This document shows positions 4,889-8,143 of a stretch of DNA of 8,143 nucleotides, one piece after another (the first letter of the stretch is position 1; each line of letters starts with the position of its first letter). Both the position numbers and the translations under genes were made by a program. Origin of the DNA: Halorhodospira sp. (GTDB lineage: Bacteria; Pseudomonadota; Gammaproteobacteria; Nitrococcales; Halorhodospiraceae). Where the stretch lies: NCBI GenBank assembly GCA_007127935.1, contig SKYL01000296.1, forward strand, positions 1 through 8,143, read 5' to 3'. The notes under the pieces are model-generated. The model worked only from the letters and a program-made list of their open reading frames with translations. It was not told the origin of the DNA and ran no database searches.

Positions 4889-6490
4889 TCACATGCGGCC
4901 GATGGTCACAGGAAAGTTGTCCTGAAGTGCGGGATGGTCAGCCGACTGGAAACCGTCCAGTGTTTCGATCTCGTTCGCCGAATCACCTTCAGAGTGCAGC
5001 GCATCGTTGGAAAATACCAACGAAGAGAGCGCGATCGCGACCCGCTCCGTGCCGAATCCCAGGAAGCCGCCGGTCTTGGTTACGGCATACAGCCGGTTGT
5101 CCACGTTTACCACCTTGTCGATATCGCCGAGCGACGCCCCGTGGATGTCCACGATGGAGTAGTCCGTGATCCTGCCAACGGTGATCTGCATGTCTCGCGT
5201 GGCCCGTGCACTGACGGCGGTATTCGCATCGTCGCGGGCTCGGCCGTTATCCGCTGCCGGCTGTGCTGCCTGCCCGGCTTGCGCGCGAGTCTCGCGTGAC
5301 TCCGGAGAAGATGGCTGCGCTGCTGTTTCGCGGGGCTCGTTGGCGCCCTGCTGCCGGACCTGGACGGTGGCCTCACCCGACTGCGTGAACTGAACCTGTG
5401 GCTCGCCCTCGCTGACCACCTGAACCTCCGGCTGGGCCGCATCGTAGCGAACCTGGGGCATCGCTTCGGACACGTTCACCGTCGCTTGCGGCGCATCACC
5501 CATGATCACCTGAGCCTGTCCACGCTCGACCCGGACGTCCGCCTGGCCTGGGCGTTGGCTCTCCTCGCTTCCGACCCGCACTTCCGGTTTGCCCTGAGCG
5601 ACGGTCACCGTCGGTGCGGGCTGGTCGACCGAAACCTCCGGCTGCGGCACCCGCGCCGACACGGTCGGATCGGGCATGTCCACGAGAATCTGGGGGTGTG
5701 GCATGTCGATGGTAATGACCGGCTGCGGCATGTTTACACTCACCTGTGGTGCCGGTTGATTGACGGTGATCTGCGGGCGGCCCGGATCGACTTCGACCTG
5801 CGCCGGCGACTGCGTGATCCGTACCGTCGGATCGGATTGGGTGACCGTGACCACCGGTTCAGGAACGTCGATTGCCACCATGGTGCTGTGATCGGCGCTG
5901 AATGCCTCGCCCTCACTGCCGAGGTGCTGCGTGGCCTTCCGCAAAGCTTGGCGGGCTTCCTGCGCGTTCTCTTGCTCGAGCGCTTCAAGGGCAAGTTGGA
6001 CCTGTTCCTGAAACGGGGCCGTTACCTGCTCATCCGCGCCGTCCGCCTGCTGGCTGGTCTGCTCGATCTGCAACAGAACCTGCTCCAGAATTTCTCGGGC
6101 CTGTGCAACGTTCTCCTGCGCCAGGGCCTCGTCCGCCCGGCGAACCTGCTGCTCGTATCCACCCGCCTCTGCCTTCACGGGTGTCTCTTGCGCAGTCGGT
6201 GCTGGGCGTGCCTGCGGCGGTCTCGCAGCGTCAGTGCCCATATTCCCCGGGCCACGACCGTAGCCGGGACCATAGGCGCCAGCGCCAGGGCCGTAGCCAG
6301 GAGGGGCGTACTGTTGAGCAACGACTGCCGGGGCCCATGCAATGCCGGAAAGCAGAACGGCCGTGAGCAGTTTGAGTTTTAGCGTGGTGGCCCGGGACGG
6401 GGCGGCACGGGTATCCACCCGCGCCTGTTCGAGGGGGCTTTTCGGAATCGCTTCGAATTTCAGTAGGGCGCCTTCATATGGCTTGTTCAT
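4889..6490 (-). CDS. Exported repeat protein with C-terminal PRC barrel (533 aa)
   Basis: Modules in order: an unusual 35-residue polar N-terminus; a signal-type hydrophobic segment (37-58, AVVA|QQ); a Gly/Pro/Tyr-rich stretch (59-82); a Pro/Ala linker; a helical region (112-190) with the motif EAL-x-QEN-x(3)-AR present twice (121-132 and 169-180); a beta-type repeat of period 9 (210-308, eleven units, then irregular units to about 380); a Glu/Ala/Gln-rich linker (381-434); and a PRC barrel (438-492) with GGFLGFG (474-480). The repeat unit is roughly P-x-P-x-V-x-V-x-x. The layout suggests an extended periplasmic or surface stalk carrying a small binding domain. ATG 6490 has AGAGG about 9 nt upstream. 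The protein is much longer than ordinary PRC proteins. It is terminated at 4825-4853 and looks monocistronic. Function is unknown. Confidence 0.88.
   Translation of the reverse strand: MNKPYEGALLKFEAIPKSPLEQARVDTRAAPSRATTLKLKLLTAVLLSGIAWAPAVVAQQYAPPGYGPGAGAYGPGYGRGPGNMGTDAARPPQARPAPTAQETPVKAEAGGYEQQVRRADEALAQENVAQAREILEQVLLQIEQTSQQADGADEQVTAPFQEQVQLALEALEQENAQEARQALRKATQHLGSEGEAFSADHSTMVAIDVPEPVVTVTQSDPTVRITQSPAQVEVDPGRPQITVNQPAPQVSVNMPQPVITIDMPHPQILVDMPDPTVSARVPQPEVSVDQPAPTVTVAQGKPEVRVGSEESQRPGQADVRVERGQAQVIMGDAPQATVNVSEAMPQVRYDAAQPEVQVVSEGEPQVQFTQSGEATVQVRQQGANEPRETAAQPSSPESRETRAQAGQAAQPAADNGRARDDANTAVSARATRDMQITVGRITDYSIVDIHGASLGDIDKVVNVDNRLYAVTKTGGFLGFGTERVAIALSSLVFSNDALHSEGDSANEIETLDGFQSADHPALQDNFPVTIGRM
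5567..5863 (-). repeat. 27-nt coding repeat, eleven 9-residue units
   Basis: Residues 210-308 of the 533-residue protein divide without gaps into eleven 9-residue units, for example PQPVITIDM, PHPQILVDM, PDPTVSARV, PQPEVSVDQ and PAPTVTVAQ. Pro sits at positions 1 and 3, and aliphatic residues at 5 and 7. Less regular units of 9-10 residues continue to about residue 380 (to 5351). The DNA copies are diverged, so this is an old, selected repeat rather than a fresh tandem expansion. Confidence 0.85.
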
Positions 6491-6538
6491 TTAGAATACC
6501 TCTAGATCAGTTGGTTATCCGGCAAAAGAAGGGTCAGA

Positions 6539-6558
6539 AAGCTGAACTGGGTCAGCTT
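6539..6558. promoter_or_regulatory. Palindrome upstream of the 533-aa gene, possible operator
   Basis: AAGCTGA-N6-TCAGCTT is a perfect 7-bp inverted repeat centred about 58 nt before the ATG at 6490. Its size and spacing suit a dimeric regulator, but no promoter is clearly placed beside it and I know no matching regulator. Confidence 0.3.
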
Positions 6559-6803
6559 CCATGATGTGTTTCCATTGTGTTTTATGAGTCAGGATTGACC
6601 ATGAGGGCCTGGCAGCGAACCCCACCAACGAAAAGCTGAATGAGTCCTTCTACAGGCTCACCATGAACCGAATGAGGTTACACAGCGTTTCGCTAGTGGC
6701 AGACTGGTATCAGGCCGGTTCGCGAAGCGGCAACCACGACGTCGCTGATACGACGCCGGGGCCGCGCGATACCACCTCAGGAGGTCGCACCGCGAAGGGT
6801 TAT

Positions 6804-6821
6804 GTCACCCGGGGGGGTGAC
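6804..6821. terminator. Hairpin after the 6841-7617 gene
   Basis: GTCACCC pairs with GGGTGAC around a GGGG loop, 20 nt past the gene's stop. On the minus strand it is followed by ATAACCC rather than a U-run, so it is a poor intrinsic terminator in the gene's own direction. On the plus strand CTCTTTAT follows. An alternative longer pairing uses GAGGTC at 6781. Confidence 0.35.
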
Positions 6822-6840
6822 CTCTTTATCGAGGCCGCTC

Positions 6841-7617
6841 TTACCTTGACTCGGTGGTCCAGGGCGGATTGGTTGCCCCACCCTCGCTCTCACCTGTGCC
6901 TCTTGGCAGGGTGTCCCTGCGCTGGTCAGCTCCATAACCCGGTTCGAATGCCGAGGCATCGACGATCGACTCACGGATTGGCCTGTCGCCGTCCAGCTTG
7001 ATGTAGTCGTCCGCTTCGAATTCGCTGCGCGCCTTGAACGCTTCCTCAGTGGTGTTCATCTGCAACTGGCCATCCACCGACTTCAACTCAGAGAACGACG
7101 CCAGGGTTTCGCGCGTTCCCATGCCAAGGAATCCGCCCGAGGAAATGACGGCGTGGACGCTATGGCGGTCAGGTGAGAGGACGACGCCCGTGAGTTTGCC
7201 AATTCGCTCGCCGGCGCTATCGACGACATCCATGCCATCCAGATCGTCGAAGGACCGGGAATACAGCGGGTTGTCGCTGACCTGGGCCCCTGTGGCCGTC
7301 TCACCAGGGCGGGGACTGGCCCCGTCCTTTGTGGATTCCTCCGTTGAATATCCCACCGGTTCTTCCAATTCCGACAGTCCGCTTTCTTGCGTGTCCGGCC
7401 CCTTGGATTGGGGCTGGGCGCTGCTTTCGGGCGGGTCGGCCGATTCTCCGGTTACCGTGCGGTCGGTGGTCGTCTCATCGCGCCACTGTTGCCCGGCCTG
7501 TGGGACGTCGGGGGCTTGCGCGCCGTCGCGGGTCACTTCGCCAGCGGCAATCATGGGGGTCGCGAGCAGCGCTGCAATGGCGCCGGCCAGCAAAGTCTTA
7601 CGGTATGTTTGTGTCAT
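6841..7617 (-). CDS. Exported PRC-barrel domain protein (258 aa)
   Basis: Residues 1-25 are a signal peptide (MTQTYRKTLL, then an Ala/Leu core, likely cleavage near MIAA|GEV), so the protein should be periplasmic. Residues 26-115 are a polar, Ser/Thr/Glu/Pro-rich, probably disordered linker. Residues 122-205 are the PRC barrel: F-D-D-L-D-G-M-D-V, DSAGERIGKLTGVVLSPD, the hallmark GGFLGMG (161-167), and D-G-Q-L-Q-M-N. A polar tail (206-258) follows. The ATG at 7617 is preceded by GAGGA (7625-7629) at 7 nt; this site overlaps the stop codon of the truncated DUF2254 gene upstream, so the gene may now be transcribed from that direction. It resembles the protein at 1662-2204 in layout, but the linker is different and longer. 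Confidence 0.9.
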   Translation of the reverse strand: MTQTYRKTLLAGAIAALLATPMIAAGEVTRDGAQAPDVPQAGQQWRDETTTDRTVTGESADPPESSAQPQSKGPDTQESGLSELEEPVGYSTEESTKDGASPRPGETATGAQVSDNPLYSRSFDDLDGMDVVDSAGERIGKLTGVVLSPDRHSVHAVISSGGFLGMGTRETLASFSELKSVDGQLQMNTTEEAFKARSEFEADDYIKLDGDRPIRESIVDASAFEPGYGADQRRDTLPRGTGESEGGATNPPWTTESR

Positions 7618-7627
7618 GTCATATTCC

Positions 7628-8143
7628 TCACGCCTTAGGACCGAACGGCACTCGCACCCCGATCCGGAGGATCAGCATGAAGCCAGGCCCTTGACGACGT
7701 GCAGTGTCGCAGCCCGCAGACATCACGTATGTGCGTTGGACCACTGAGCAGAAAACAAAAAAGACCTCTACGAGGCGCCGGACGGAGTACTCGAGATCTT
7801 GTTCCTCCGTCGGCTGACCGCCGACCAGGAACGTACGACAGATCCTCTCGGCATCCTCGTCTTCAAGACTTCCTTCTGGCTCGATCCGCACCAGGGCGGT
7901 ACCGGAATGCACGAAGTCGCCGGCGCGAAAGAGTACCTGGATGACGACGTCACGCGCCTCCGCCAGTTCCATCAATTGCTGGTAATTGATTGCCTGCACG
8001 TAGCCGCTGCGATCGTTCGGCACCTTGTCGCCATCTACGAGACGGGCGGCTGGCTCCCGCTGCTCTTCGCGCTCCTGCGATGCACAGCCCGAGCTGAAGC
8101 GATCGATTGCAGATTCGAGATCACGGGCGACTCCGGCTACGAC
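7628..8143 (-). pseudogene. DUF2254 membrane protein gene, 3'-truncated (5' end outside window)
   Basis: The frame is open through the right edge, so the start lies beyond 8143. From about 8011 down the product reads RSGYVQAINYQQLMELAEAR, then a D-V-V-I-Q-V-L-F-R-A-G-D-F-V segment, TFLVGGQPTEEQDLEYSVRR, then L-V-E-V. This is the signature soluble part of DUF2254 proteins, which are multi-pass membrane proteins of about 400 residues and unknown function. In the family the next residues are a conserved stretch like 'ALRALSPGINDPFTA'. Here the match ends abruptly at about 7763 and an unrelated 44-residue tail follows, starting FFVFCSVVQRTY. Neither other frame restores the family sequence, so this is a break rather than a simple frameshift. 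The stop (7628-7630) overlaps the ribosome site of the PRC gene. Probably a non-functional remnant. Confidence 0.75.

Larger units (their letters stand above)
6491..6840. other. 350-nt intergenic region upstream of the 533-aa gene
   Basis: This gap should hold the promoter of the gene starting at 6490 and the end of the transcript from 6841-7617. I see a 7-bp inverted repeat (6539-6558) and a hairpin (6804-6821), but no clear -35/-10 pair. A plus-strand frame through 6588-7001 is open, but it runs into the antisense of the next gene and has no ribosome site. Confidence 0.45.

Noticed and set aside
5486..6382. 298-codon plus-strand frame inside the 533-residue gene
   Set aside because: The product is an Arg/Leu/His-rich string that mirrors the codon bias of the opposite repeat-coding strand. 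It has no domain and no ribosome site.
6588..7001. Plus-strand frame containing NPTNEKLNESFYRLTMNRMR, considered as a transposase or integrase remnant
   Set aside because: The part in 6588-6840 reads somewhat like protein, but I could not match it to any family. It has no ribosome site and runs into antisense of a real gene.
7640..7690. Possible tRNA 3' end or attachment site near the DUF2254 breakpoint
   Set aside because: The sequence has a vaguely T-arm-like pattern but lacks GTTCRA, and no acceptor or anticodon stems can be folded around it.
7034..7747. 237-codon plus-strand frame over the PRC gene at 6841-7617
   Set aside because: It is antisense to a signal-peptide and PRC-barrel gene with a good start, and the product is Ser/Pro/Arg-rich without any motif.

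Overview
The window is GC-rich (roughly 60 %) bacterial DNA. Its gene families (DUF2254, DUF3185, CsbD, many exported PRC-barrel proteins) fit a proteobacterium, perhaps a gammaproteobacterium; I cannot name the genus. All intact genes are on the minus strand except one at 1662-2204. No rRNA, tRNA, CRISPR array, intact transposon or phage gene was found.

Layout, left to right. Positions 90-110 hold a GC-rich hairpin. A 23-residue hydrophobic peptide gene (124-195) follows, 38 nt downstream of a 318-residue membrane protein gene (234-1190). A 471-nt divergent region leads to the plus-strand gene 1662-2204, an exported PRC-barrel protein with a GNRA-loop terminator at 2241-2267. Facing it is 2345-3190, an exported matrixin-type zinc metalloprotease whose C-terminus is a PRC-barrel fragment cut by an in-frame stop. 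A 485-nt gap carries a perfect 20-bp inverted repeat (3424-3472) and a terminator (3593-3609). Then come a DUF3185 gene (3676-3894), a doubtful 35-codon ORF (3906-4013), and a translationally coupled pair: CsbD (4472-4654) then a cytoplasmic-type PRC-barrel protein (4089-4475).

A strong minus-strand terminator (4825-4853) ends the 533-residue gene 4889-6490. That protein has a signal peptide, a Gly/Pro/Tyr segment, two helical motifs, a long 9-residue beta-type repeat and a C-terminal PRC barrel. After a 350-nt gap comes another exported PRC-barrel protein (6841-7617), and the right edge holds the truncated 3' part of a DUF2254 membrane protein gene.

The theme is PRC-barrel domains: four intact copies and one fossil within 8.1 kb. 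All share the same G-G-(F/V)-L-G-(M/F/L)-G core but have very different partner regions. Together with CsbD and several small membrane proteins this looks like an envelope or general-stress island. Truncated genes (the PRC tail of the protease, DUF2254) show the region has been rearranged. The functional link between these genes is inference from co-location and family membership only.
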